Shown here: positions 1-11,699 of the stretch, in pieces
Layout: every line of letters starts with the position of its first letter
Numbering within the stretch: position 1 is the stretch's first letter
DNA from: Juglans regia
Taxonomy: Eukaryota; Streptophyta; Magnoliopsida; Fagales; Juglandaceae
DNA length: 64,000 nucleotides
Assembly: GCF_001411555.2 (NCBI RefSeq)
Contig: NC_049916.1
Coordinates: 21,917,558-21,981,557 of the forward strand
Reading direction: 5' to 3'
Notes under the pieces: model-generated
Database searches by the model: none
What the model was told of the DNA's origin: nothing
The model's input: the letters and a program-made list of their open reading frames with translations, nothing else
Translations under genes and position numbers: made by a program

Positions 1-429
1 ATAAGAAGTTCTAAACTTCAGACTTCAAACTTTACATTGATATATTGAACTTTTAACAAAAATATTTTACACATTTTTCATCAAAATGTATGAAAAGATC
101 CATTTTTCAAGTGGAAACATCTGATTGCTTAACTTTAACTGCCACATCTATACAAGTGCACACCGAGTAGCGCAACCATAAAAAAAGTTGGGAAACTAAT
201 AGTACACGCATAGAAATATTTCCAGGGATGCAGGCTCTTCATTAAAAATAAATTAAGCAATGCAAACAAAACTGCACTCTCCAGTAAATCAAAACAATGG
301 AGGGTGTAATCGTTTTAGTACAAACAGTGTAGCCACAGCACACACTTCAAGAGTAGCATGTTTGTTGGGAATGAAAGGTCAACAAATAATTAGCTGTGAA
401 GAAAAATATAGGAGTTCAGAAACGCTAAC

Positions 430-2375
430 CAAAAGGGGGAGGAACAGTGCCCATCATACCCATCCTCTCAATCAAAAATTGAGCAAGAAAACCCGCAAAG
501 TAAACAGAGTATGTAAGGAATGGAATCAGAGGTATCATGTAAAACACTGTTGACCTGATAAAAACAAAATTAATCAGATCCCACTTTTAAATATGCCATT
601 ACTTTTAATTCCATCTGGTCATAAGATATAGAACCTTAATGTGAGAGAGAGAGGGTGAGAGGGAGTGGGAGGGAGGGAGGGAGGGAGAGAGAACAATGTG
701 TCCCAAAATATGTAATTAAGGTTTTTTTCTTATTTTAAAAGAAGAAATCAACAAAGGAACAAACAAATAAATGGAAACAGAACGAGATAGAGTATGACAA
801 AGTTTCAAAGTCCCAAATTCATATTTAACAATCAGCTATAAACTGGATTTACCAATGACTTAACTCCACAATCTCTGTGCTGAAATAAAAGTCATGGCAT
901 GGTGCAACAGTTCATGGCAAGAATTGCAACAGTTCCGTTGCTGGATTTACTAGAGGATATTTTCATTTATATAAAAAAAATCTATCCATCAGGAATATTA
1001 GTAAGGAGAACTTTTATCTATTTAAGATACAAAAAAGTATGTAATTCTGCTAATTATATCCATATTGTTTACAGAGGAGAGATGAGTCTAGAACAATGGA
1101 AAGCCTCACACACAATTGACCATTCAATCCACCAATAAGGTTTTGTCCCATAACTCCAGAGGACAACATAGAAAGTCCTTTGATACATCTCGATCATTTC
1201 ACTGCCGTTGTCAAAACTAGGTACAAATTGTAGCAATAAAGAAACTGGCAACCCGTCACCATTCCCACAATATATACATGGCTGTTTTCCCAATAGGTCA
1301 ACTACCTAACTTTTTCAAGACAAGGTTCCCAAAACTTAGAAGCCAAAGAGTTCATACCCCGGGGAAGCCCAATACATTCTTTTTTGCCTTCTTTGGCTGG
1401 GCTGAAGCTCATTAGACTTCTAAGCTAAATAAACTGCCATAGGTGATGTGGGATCTTAGAAACATTGTTTGCTATGATTGCAAAAAAAAAAAAAAAAAAG
1501 AGGGAGTAGTTTTAGAGGACATTTGCATAATGCAGTAGGAAATTAGCTACACATGAGAAAACCTCCCTAACATAATAGCCTTTCAAATGAACAGCTGGTA
1601 AAATTCACAGAAGACTCGGAGAAGAAAGAAATCAAACTGACCGCCCTTAAATGCATACCTGAATGGTTGACAACTATAAGATTTTGACAAGCAAAAGGAA
1701 GCCCATGCAGCAAGCATAGAAGCGGACACAAAAAAAGTCAAGAAGCCTCCACACAGACCAGCTAAAAGATAAGCCTGCTTTTTATAAAGGGTATTTAGAT
1801 ATTTTTAAATTTTCTTTCTGTTCCAAGATATCTACATTTGAGTAATAAAATTAATCAAAGTTGCCAATACTTACCAAAGTTATTATGGCATAAAACCCAA
1901 ATGCTCCCCAAAATCTTGCTTCATCAGATAATACCTACAAGATTTATCTTTCAGATCAATGCTAAGACAACCACATTAAGCATCTGTAGTAGATACATAA
2001 ACCCTAACCAGGGAATGATCCCACCAAAATTTAAGTCAGTTTTCAAATACCAGCATTACATGTCCAACACTTTGGATTCCATCCCATGAACATTTGAAGG
2101 AAATGAACAAATGGATAGGCTCATTTGGATAATGAAATGAGATGAGATGAGATGGTTTTAGACGAGTTGAATAAAATATTGTTAGAATATTTTTTTAATA
2201 TTATTATTGTTTTGGGATTTGAAAAAGTTAAATTTTTTATTATATTTTGTGTGAGAATTTAAGAAAGTTGTAATGATGAGATGAGGTGAGATAAGGTGAG
2301 ATGGTTTATGTATCCAAACGAGCCCTAAATCTTCGCAAGATCCACTACAGCTAATTGTGCTGAAACCGTTACAAA

Positions 2376-2416
<41 letters not shown>

Positions 2417-5400
2417 AGCCAGTAAGCCAGAAATATTTAGAAAAAATAAAAGATAGGATCTATGACAGACATATATGACAATATTGGCCTTGATCAAGGA
2501 GTGTATAAAAACATTCAACAGAAGTGTACCTCTCTAGATGTCTTAAGAAGTGAAATGCGTTGAAAGAGGGGTACACAACTCCAAACAAATCTTGGAATTA
2601 ACAGACCAGCAAGTGAACAAGGGACAAACATCATGAAAGCCAAGTATGGATGAGCAAACCTGCATTACGGTTCAACATGTCAAGAACCTTGCAAATGCAC
2701 CAATACCAGAGATTTCAAAAACTTAGATCTTGAAATGGAACTAGAGATATTTGAAAGAGCTGGGGTTATTTTTGCGGAAGATTCTATAAGTTTAACACCA
2801 GAACATTAGATGGAATTTTTCTTAAAAAAAACCATACTATTTCAATACATCATCGGGAATCTTGCCAAATTTATCAATTAGTTCTTAACCGAATCCCACC
2901 AGATCTCCTCTCAGGCATGATCAAGACTCTCGAGTAAGTAGAGTCAGAGGACAAAGTTAGATGGGTTGATATGTGAGAAATTACATGCTAGCATTGGTCA
3001 CTTGATATAGCCATGACTTGATATAGCTGTAATATGCTACTGGTTCAACCAGAGAAACAGACAACGTATCATCCAGCATAAGGAAGAGCAGCATTGATGA
3101 CAACACGTTTTATCAGCAGAACTGAAGTGCCTTGAAATCAAATATTATCAAACAAAACTACAAAGAAGAGAAAAAATAGGAACCCATGGATAATCAGAAA
3201 GCTATTCATTTCAATAATAATATAAAGAACAATATTCACAAAACAAAATTTAAAAGGAAGAGGCTATCCAAAAAATATATCAACCCACCAGCTCATTGGA
3301 TGACTAGAGAACAGCAACCTTAGGATGGAACATAAAACTGGAACAATAATTGCAAGAATAATCCCAGCAAAATGGAATAGTATTCCTGAAACTCAACAAT
3401 TTTTCAGGTTAAAAAAATCTCCAAGTTATGTCATTGCTGAGTATTGAGATAATGAGTACTTAACAAGAAAATGTTATAATAAATTGAAGAACATGGAAAG
3501 AGCCGTGGGAATCCTTTTTCAATAGATCGACATTGACCATTTACCTCTTGAAAAATCACAGATGATTGCATACCAAGAATGCAACCCAGAACACAGTAAA
3601 CACAAAATGAATGGCACAATAAGGAAGATGGCGATAGGAATACTATGAAGTACCACAGCAACCCTTCTTGAATAGAATATCTGAGTGATTCATGACACAG
3701 AAGAGAGAGAGAGAGAAGCAATATTATTAATCACATAGGATCATACTTTTAAGACAACTAATGTATCATAATTGCATCATAAACCACAAATTATAAGCAT
3801 ACCATGAACCATGTTAAGTAATCAAAGAAAACAGATCGTTCATCTGCATCAGTAGCAACCAGAAGTTCTCTATCGTGGGGGTTTCGTAGCTTAGAAGAAT
3901 TGGTGAAGGCCTTCATTAGGCTGAATAAATTTTCTCCGCGTGCTTGGATGCTTCCAGGTCTGGAGACATTAGGATGTATAAGAGGAAGTCTTCAAGGACA
4001 AAATAGAATATATATTCCAATTAAGTGAATATGTACCAAAATAGAAGATGTAATGCATACAATAGTCTCTCCATTGTATCATAGGAGGTATGATAAAAAT
4101 AACCACCCAGGAGAAAGATAATATCCAGCCCAGGAATATTGCCAAAATCTTGGGAAAATATTCGATAATCTGTGTCTCCTGGAATAACAGGAAAAACATC
4201 CTGCATACAAAAAGATCCTTTGCAATTAAATCAGTAATATTGAAACGGAATATAGCTGCAGCCAAGGCACATTAAAATGTTGAGGAGATACAAACACATC
4301 CACATATCCACATGCATACATACCACACACACCCACACACACAGGTCGAGGAAAGATTGTAAATATAATGCATTGCCCCAACCTCAGTATCATCACTAAG
4401 TATGGATTCTTAAATAAAATCAAGTAAAAAATGGTTCGAGAGGAAGTTAGCAGAAATTGTGCTGTTTTGACATCATGAAAGTCAATACTCAGTACTCGTA
4501 GATCATAAAAATGAAATGATCACCACCTGGATGTGAATTTAAGACTATAAGAAAGTTGTTCAAAAAATAAAAGACTAATAAACACCTGAGCAGCACTATG
4601 TGCCATTGGGTATACTGCTGATTGGGCATAGACTTGAGAAGGCCATGAACCAGGTCCAGACTGGCAAACTAAGTCTGTTAATTAAGAGTACAACAACAGC
4701 AGCAGTGTGTTACAGCACTACAAAAGCAAATATAGACTGGGAAGAAATAAAGAAGTTATTCTTGTGCTCTATCAACAAAGGAGACAATTCTCAATATTGT
4801 AATCGTTCCTCTATTTCACTGAGCATGTAATTAGTAATGGAAATCAAGCACGTGTTAATATTTATTGTCAATACAGTTCCCATCTGTTGATTTTGTTGAA
4901 CATTTCATAACACAGTAATGTACCTAGTTTTTTTTAGTTAATCAAGATTGCATTTGGATTATCCTAGAAGGTAAACAGAATTTATCTGCCCATGAGAACA
5001 ACAATATGGGCCTGAAACAAAAAGACCCGAGTGCAACCACAGTCGTGAGGCAATGGGTCCTGCTTCGGTTAATCAGTTTGCTAATAGGGGCAAGAAGGGA
5101 AGCAGTGAAAGGGGTCTGCAGCCTCTACAGATTGTACATGGAAATATTCCAAGTCAGAAGGGGTCCGACTTGGATGGTTTGGGTCTTCCCAATGGTATGC
5201 ACTGTACATTAAAAGAGATGCAACACCAGCTTGCTGAGTTGAAGGCAGCGGTTGCTATGTTATCAGCAAAAATTGAGAGGCTAGGTGAGCTAAGAGGTGG
5301 TAATGGTGCTGCTATAAGGCCCAATAAAGGCAAGCTTGGCGTGTTAAGTGATGGGCTGAATGCTAAAAAAATAGATAAAGGACAAAAGAAAGTTGGTTTT

Positions 5401-8400
5401 GGCCCAATTTCAATATTTAGACCCAGGCGAGTGTGGAGGGTCAAAAGGAGAAGCGGGTCATCTACATTTGAAGAGGGTTCTACATTGGGTATTGGCGTGG
5501 AGACAACCGAAACGGACCACCCCTCACCAACGGTGACTAAATCGCCGACAAGTTGCACAGTCAATGCTTTTTTCGTCGAATCGATGGCACCCGTGTTGGA
5601 ATCTGTGGTATTGCTGAGTTTTGGAGGAGTTTTTGCTAACCAAAAAATTCAAATGGCGACCATGGTTCCACCACCCATGTTAGAGGTAACCGGTGTACCT
5701 CTTCAGGCATCTTGTGGGTCAACACATAACTTTGGTCAAGGTGATGACAACATCAATAGCACTGTGGAGGAGATGCGAGTTTTAGGAACTGGTGTGGAGG
5801 AAGGGATGGAGCTGTCATTGGTGCCTTGAGAGGGGGCATTTTTAGGGCTTGGTCCACAGTTTGGAGTGGAGACTGCAGAAGATGTTGTTCTCCTGATATC
5901 TCTCCCACTGATTAACGATATAGTTGATTCATCATCGGATTGGGTTTTGGACAAGGTAAATGAGATACAACAGTGTGTGGGGATTACCTGTGAAGGATTA
6001 GAGGACCAATTCACAGCACTACTTATTGTAACAGAGGCGGGTCATGTACTTAGCGCAAAATCAAGATCTAAGAAGAGCAAAGAGTTAAAGCGTCTTACTT
6101 GGGCAATCAACTATGACGATAAGGGAGGTAGTTCAAGTCGAAGGAGGACCAGAGGGAAGACATAACCAATTGTATATTTTTAGTAGGCTAGTTCGGAGTT
6201 TACAAGTACTGAGGAGTGTGTTGGGGAATTGGTGGTGGGATAGGCTTGAGGGCAAAATCTGATTTGGTAGGATAGGCTTGGTGCATTGGTGGTGGTTTGG
6301 GGCAGGCACGTCTTTGGGCTTGGGCTAGGGCTTTGTTAGGTTCATTCTCCTAGATGGATTTTATCCTCTCTTTTTTTTTTCTTTTGCATCCCAACTAGGT
6401 GTTTTCTCTTGTATACATCAAATGTACTTGGTTACGCCTATTAACATTAATAATTTTTTACTTATAAAAAAAAAAATCCTACAAAGTTTTTTGTATGTTT
6501 TCTAGGTTATTGACTACTCTCTAAGTTATCCACTAAATGGAAAAAGGTACGCCAACAAGTTAGTTGCATAGTTGCATTGCTTCATGCAGCCATATTAAGT
6601 GTACATTCTAAAACTTTTGTGAAAATAATATCAGCATTGGATCATATCCTACCTAGACCTCCAGTACCAGATGCTTCTACATTTATGAAAGCTCCAACTG
6701 TATCATGCCATTTATGTGTCTTCATGAAACCATGTGAACCCTGAAACAACAGGTGCAAATAAACTCCATCTCATAAGCTACATATCCTGTGAGCCAATTT
6801 ACATGGAAAAGAAAAAGAAGAAAATAAATGTTCAGGTACAAATTAACTACATGATTTTTTCACTTTGGTTTTTCTTCTTGTGCAGCACCTTGGTTTGCCT
6901 TCCTTTTTATGTAATTGTTTAGGAGGGTGCTGTGCCACCTATTTCAAATTTCTTCTCTTAACTTGTTAATTTGTGAGATATAGATTTACTCACTGAAAAA
7001 TTGGGAGATAAAAATTCAAGCAATTATCGCTTCTATCAATTTTTAATAATTTGTAATGTATATCCTTAATAGAAGCATAAACAAAGATTCTAATAGGTGG
7101 ATCACTTAAAAATCAAAACAACGTTGTACATCTAAGGTCCCACTTGGATAATGAAAGTATTTCATCTCATCTCATCATTACAACTTTCTCAAATTCCCAC
7201 ACAAATATAATAAACAATTCAACTTTTTCAAATCCCAAGACAATAATAATATTAAAAAATAATATTCTAACAATATTTTATTCAACTTTCATCTCAACTC
7301 ATCTCATATCATCTCAAATCACTATCCAAACAGCACCTAAATAAAACAATGGAACACCAGGTAAGGCACATGTGCTTAAGAGAACTTTTTACAAGACTGG
7401 AATAAAAAACAGGGAGAAAATTATTCCCGAGTAAGATAATATTTCTTCCAGAAAGGGCAATACCATTGTGTCTTACCAACATAAATAGCTCTTCTGCACC
7501 ATTGAAAAGAAAAATAATAGGTCGAGGAGGGACCCAGCCAGAATCTACAATGAGTCTTGCTACTTCCAACATTGATGCTAAAAAAATATTGAAGTAATGA
7601 TGAGAATATGAATAAATCGAGCAAGCGTGGCCACTAAACAAGTTTGGATTTTCATTGTACCCACCAACACATGAACCACAATCACCAGCACCTGGGGAAC
7701 CAAGCGGACTATCAAAATGGCCGTTCAGTAAAAGTGATGGGTCAGTATCTTTTGAGTCTGCAGATGATATCCTGTCATTTTGGGTAAAAGTTCATCCATA
7801 CAGATGCATAAAAAACTATAAATAAATTATACTTCATTTGCTCATAAGATATGCAGATTGACAGATTTCCTCTTACAATTTACCAGTATCAAACACAACA
7901 AATTTATATCAGTAGAGTCTTTGTCCAGATACTTCCTCATTCTCTCCTAGTAAACCACATTTTGAGATTGTTACTAGGGATGTTACTCCACCAGCCTCTC
8001 TTCCTTTTTTCCTTTTCTGTTTTCCTCTGATGGGGTCAAAAGGTTTTGTTTTCTCACCATGTCTAAAACTTTACCTAATAGCATAAAAAAGTGTGCTCGG
8101 GGGGGAGGACTCCTTCCAAAATGAGCAAAACAAAAGGGCAAATTCCAAAATCGCAATCAGCAGAATGAAGTACCTCATTACAATATTTGTGTGGTTTCTA
8201 TACGCCATAGTTATGCTGTGGCCTAAGAATATCATTTTGAAGGAGCCATTAACAATGCTCTCCTCGACATCTACTCTGCAAAATAAACAATTAAGACAAA
8301 ACTGTAAACTAGAACTCATATCAACAACCAATTCCTCCAGCTTACTTGCAATAAGACGAGGAAATCAACCTATAATTCGCATTGGACACAGAATGAAAGA

Positions 8401-11198
8401 TATAACCGCTTTAAAATTGAATGACAAAACTTCATGACAATATGGAAATGAATAGATGGTAGACCAACCTAATATGGGACCCGGCCCGCTCCTTTGTCAT
8501 TTCTAGCTGGCCTTTGATATAATGAGCAGCTTCTTGCAAGCCAGGACGCCCTTCCTGTCAAATAAACAAGCATATAAGTTATACAGTTCCTCTTTGGAAC
8601 GGTCGGGCTGATATTGGACGTTTAACAACCCCCAATTAAAGGCCGCCACGTCAGCAAATCTATACAAATGAACATAATACTATCACACCCGATAATTCCA
8701 AGATTTCATTATCATCTTTTTCATTCTGTCTCCCAACAATCCTTTGCTATTTGTCAAACCAGTTTCGTTGTCGGTGCCAGACCAGTTCCGTCGCCGCCAA
8801 ACCTAGTTCTGTTGCCCGCCAAGGTCTGTCAACCACCAAGGTCCATTGCCGCAAGAGTCCACAGCAGTGATTTAGCCACCAAATTTCACCGCAAGAGTCC
8901 ACAACAGTGATTTATCACCGTCATCCACAGCAGTGCGTTAGCCACAATAGTGTCCATCACCGACGTCCTCTCTAGCATCTCTATCCAACTTTGGAACCAC
9001 AACCCATTTATGCTTTTTATACCTTAACATCTTGAAGGCTTCTAAATAATCATCCAAATCCTCTTTCAAACAGAAAAAACTGTCAATCCACAACAACACC
9101 AGTGGCAAGTGGTGCTGCAACTAGGTACCATAACCAATTCAAGCCATATATATAGCAGTAATAGTGTGTGCGAGATTGAGGAAGAGAGTACGAGCTAAAT
9201 CTTCAAGATTGACCATGAAGTGCCGCCGATGGGATTTATCAAAGAAGAGTTTGAAGGGAGTGTGTTTTCGTTAGATGTTCAAAACTGGTTTTCGTTTGAA
9301 ACATGTCATTGTCGACAAAACATCTAATGGCATGCATAAATCACAGGAAAAATGATAGAGATCTGTGTCTCCTCAGACTCTATTAGTTGAAATTCATTTT
9401 TTTAAGGGCCAAGATTTGAACAAAAGCTTTGGTTTTAGGAAATTTTTGGGCCAATTAAGATAAAGTACTTGATGAAGGTTGACCATGCCCCATGCTCAGG
9501 AGCTGGGTTTGATCATTAAAATAGATCATAAATCAGGGTTTAAATAATTAGAATCATCCATGGTTGCTCCATTTTGAATGTCAGAAGTCAACGAGAGTTT
9601 ATAATCTTAAAGTTCATCAAGTTTTCCAGGATCTTATGCATATACTGAAATGACTCATGTGTGTATCTTGGTGATTTTAGTAGGAAAGCTTCCAAAGAAT
9701 CAAGTGAGTGCAGAGCAGGTGGAGAGCTTCGTTTCGACAGATTGTGGGTTTCCGTCGATGTGAGGGGAGGGCTTGGTTGCGAGGGGGAGCGTCACAGGTA
9801 AGGGCTCTGACAACACGAGTGCGAGGGTCTGTCGTCGGTTGCGAGAAGGGGGTGGAGGATTTGGTGGGGGTGCTTTTTTGTTCCCATGAAGACTGGTTTG
9901 TGATGCGGTATAGTGGAGATAAAATGGGACGCATACGTGGCATTTCCTCAATGGAGAGCTGTTATTTGGGGATAAATAGAAAGACCAGTTAGAAGTTTTT
10001 CTCTAAGTTATAATATCTTTAGAGTTATGCTACACAGAAGCCTCATACCCTACACATCACTTAAAAACATGTGATTTTATCATTTTACCCTCTCATATTT
10101 CATAAAACATGAAATATCATGAAATATGAGAGTAAAATGGTACAATCACATGTTTTGAAGTGGTGTACAGAAGTGTGGAGCTTATGTTTATAATTTTTCA
10201 TAGAGCAGTGCTACCCATAAGCCTCACACCCTGCACACCCACTTAAAAACATGTCATTTTATCTTTTTATCTTATTTTACTTACAAATATATTTGAAATT
10301 ATTTTCATTACGTGGGTAAAAAGGTAAAATGATATATTTTTAAATGAATGTGCAATGTGTGAGATTTATGTCTATAATTTTTTTTTTCATATCTTTACTG
10401 TCCGTATGAACAGTGACTTTATTTGTCCTGTCTCCGTGTTGAACCCGTGCTTGTGTCCGTGTATACAGCATTATCGTGTTTTTAAAGGCTCTTCTCCAAC
10501 GGTTGACAGTTTCCCTCTCTTCTTTGGTTGCTAAAATACACTGGCGAAAATGTTAAAATTTGAACTTCGCAATTCCAAGTCAACTGTGTCTTATCCAGGG
10601 AACCAAACAGAGCATTAACGTTCAAAATTTTAATTTATTTTGAAACAAAACTTTACTACTTAACAGTAAATCATCTCATCTCATAATTACAATTTTTTTA
10701 AATTTTTACCCACAAATATAACAAGTAATTCAATTTTTTTTAATTTTAAAATAATAATCATATTAAAAAATAATATTTTAATTAACTTTAATTTTAAATA
10801 ATCACAACTCATCTCACTTCACTCCCGTTTCAAAAAATAAAAAATACTCACTGTCACTCACTGTCACCTAAGAATAACTTTAATCTAAAAAAAAAAGTAG
10901 GAATAACTTTGGAGAAATAAAAGAAGTAGAACTATTTTCATTTGAAAAAATAAAACGAATAAGCCAAAAAAAGAAATGGTCTCACTTGACGGCCATCGAT
11001 TTCTTTGGACAAAATTCTGACGTGTTGGAGCGCCCTTGCCTCGGAGAAGCGATCGAGAGGCGCCTGGATGCCGAGCGGCTTAATGAACTTCATATGGAGG
11101 ACGGAGTAGGCGAGCATCCCCATGAGGCCATACATAACCGCCAAAGAGATCAAGAATTTGAACCCGCACACATCCGCTGTGCTTAACCTCCAAGCCAT
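430..11198 (-). CDS. ER membrane M28 zinc metallopeptidase (ERMP1-like), 3' part outside window
   Basis: Fifteen coding exons are seen: 11198-10986, 8554-8469, 8275-8174, 7771-7665, 7577-7477, 6740-6653, 4674-4586, 4200-4061, 3959-3803, 3680-3545, 3385-3289, 2659-2530, 1934-1875, 1774-1659 and 554-430. All have GT-AG borders and all phases agree, giving about 582 residues. The last exon ends in phase 1 and no further exon is visible, so the C-terminal lumenal part lies beyond base 1. The protein starts with a membrane anchor (about residues 12-34). The M28 peptidase domain follows, with zinc or catalytic motifs GHFDSP (about 148), NGAEE (about 195), VEASGTGG (about 224), PGDTD (about 268) and HTSYDT (about 299). 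Several hydrophobic segments come next (IPIAIFLIVPFIL, FAGIILAIIVPVL, GGFLTFFVSASML). This layout is that of ER metallopeptidase 1, a membrane exopeptidase. Introns carry MITEs and a LINE fragment. Exact substrates cannot be told from sequence. Confidence 0.93.
654..690. repeat. GGGA/GA-rich simple repeat
   Basis: A purine-rich run of GGGA and GAGA units lies in the intron upstream of the last visible peptidase exon. Confidence 0.8.
2118..2325. mobile_element. MITE with GGCTCRTTTGGATA termini
   Basis: The element begins GGCTCATTTGGATAATG and ends TATCCAAACGAGCCC, so the ends are inverted repeats. Between them lie GAGATGAGATGAGATGG, an AT-rich core with TTGTTTTGGGATTTG, and GATGAGATGAGGTGAG near the right end. 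It lies in a peptidase intron. Related copies occur at 7137, 25041, 43626 and 54119. Confidence 0.75.
2379..2413. repeat. (AG)n microsatellite
   Basis: An uninterrupted AG dinucleotide run of about 17 units lies in a peptidase intron just after the MITE. Confidence 0.95.
5006..6476 (+). mobile_element. LINE derivative: ORF1-like region joined to a LINE 3' end, no ORF2
   Basis: This lies in the intron between peptidase exons 6740-6653 and 4674-4586, antisense to the gene. An open frame at 5053-5829 (258 codons, TGA) continues after the stop in another frame to about 6165. The later part contains DWVLDKVNEIQQCVGITCEG. That matches the ORF1-end region of the LINE at 36.5-40.1 kb, which has [20 protein letters not shown], and both continue with a similar basic KELKRL-type stretch. 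In the second LINE this region directly precedes an endonuclease ORF. Here it is followed by a 3' UTR-like tract ending in TTTTTTACTTATAAAAAAAA. No endonuclease or reverse transcriptase is present. Target-site duplications were not found with confidence. Confidence 0.7.
7137..7338. mobile_element. MITE of the CTCATCTCA family, inverted relative to the copy at 2118
   Basis: It begins GTCCCACTTGGATAATG and ends CTATCCAAACAGCACC. Inside are TTTCATCTCATCTCATC, CAAATCCCAAGACAATAATA and CAACTCATCTCATATCATC. The core is the reverse complement of the element at 2118-2325. It sits in a peptidase intron. Confidence 0.75.
10021..10195. mobile_element. Hairpin MITE, copy 1
   Basis: The left half has ACTTAAAAACATGTGATTTT and TTTACCCTCTCATATTTCAT. 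The right half has ATGAAATATGAGAGTAAAAT and ATCACATGTTTTGAAGTGGT. The whole unit is therefore one imperfect inverted repeat of about 170 bp with a very short loop. Confidence 0.75.
10200..10392. mobile_element. Hairpin MITE, copy 2 (diverged)
   Basis: This abuts copy 1 and repeats its terminal words (GCTACCCATAAGCCTCACAC, CACTTAAAAACATGTCATTT). On the right side it has GGTAAAATGATATATTTTTA. The inner part is more AT-rich and the inverted repeat is less perfect than in copy 1. Confidence 0.6.
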
Positions 11199-11390
11199 TA
11201 TCCTCCTCCTCCTCCTTTCCCTGCGAGCCTAAACGCACAAACCGGACGAGATTTTACACAGCCGGATAGATTTTATGAGAAATGAGTCCGGTATGTCTGG
11301 CGACAAACGTGGGAGGGAGGGCTGGGACTTCTGAACTCGAGAGGGTGGCTGACTGATGGACGTCGAAAAGAAAAGAATTTACTGCTCGTG

Positions 11391-11400
11391 GAATATATAG
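11391..11400 (-). promoter_or_regulatory. TATA box candidate of the M28 peptidase gene
   Basis: On the minus strand the sequence reads CTATATATTC, about 195 bp upstream of the ATG at 11198. A start about 30 bp downstream would give a leader of roughly 165 nt. This is motif-based inference only. Confidence 0.4.
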
Positions 11401-11465
11401 TGGAATTTTCAGAGGAGTCGGTGGGAAGATACGTGTCATTTTCCCATATAACATATAAAATAGTC

Positions 11466-11683
11466 GTATGATCCACGCCTTCTTTGTATCACTGGAAATC
11501 TATATAGTATTTACTGTTTACTCCGTACAAGATACGAGGTGCTTTGGATGTTGTAAATGTAAAACGCATCAAGAGTCTTATGATCCACGCCTTCTTTGTC
11601 TCACTCGAAATCTATATAGTATTTACTCGGTACAAGATACGAGGTGCTTTGGTTGTTGTAAATGTATACTTCTCAAGAGGCAT
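11466..11683. repeat. Tandem duplication, unit about 112 bp
   Basis: Two adjacent copies begin TATGATCCACGCCTTCTTTG and both contain AAATCTATATAGTATTTACT and ACAAGATACGAGGTGCTTTG. The second copy has a short deletion next to ACTCGGTACAAG. The pair lies just upstream of the peptidase promoter. Confidence 0.9.
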
Positions 11684-11699
11684 AAATTATAAGAAAAAT

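Larger units (their letters stand above)
8555..10985. other. Long first intron of the peptidase gene
   Basis: This 2.4 kb intron has no recognisable coding exon. Short open frames near 8668-8910 and 9677-9992 have composition like random DNA and no domain that I recognise. The part nearest exon 1 holds two tandem hairpin MITEs (10021-10392) and a degraded CTCATCTCA-family MITE (about 10660-10830). Confidence 0.7.

Noticed and set aside
4090..4275. Open frame on the plus strand
   Set aside because: It is the antisense shadow of a peptidase exon at 4061-4200, whose protein matches the M28 family.
5154..5564. 136-codon minus-strand open frame
   Set aside because: Antisense to the LINE ORF1-like frame; no recognisable domain.
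8093..8437. 114-codon plus-strand open frame
   Set aside because: Lies opposite the peptidase exon 8174-8275 and flanking introns; no domain recognised.
9677..9992. Overlapping open frames on both strands in the peptidase first intron
   Set aside because: Locally GC-rich DNA with few stops on either strand; no domain and no consistent splice context.
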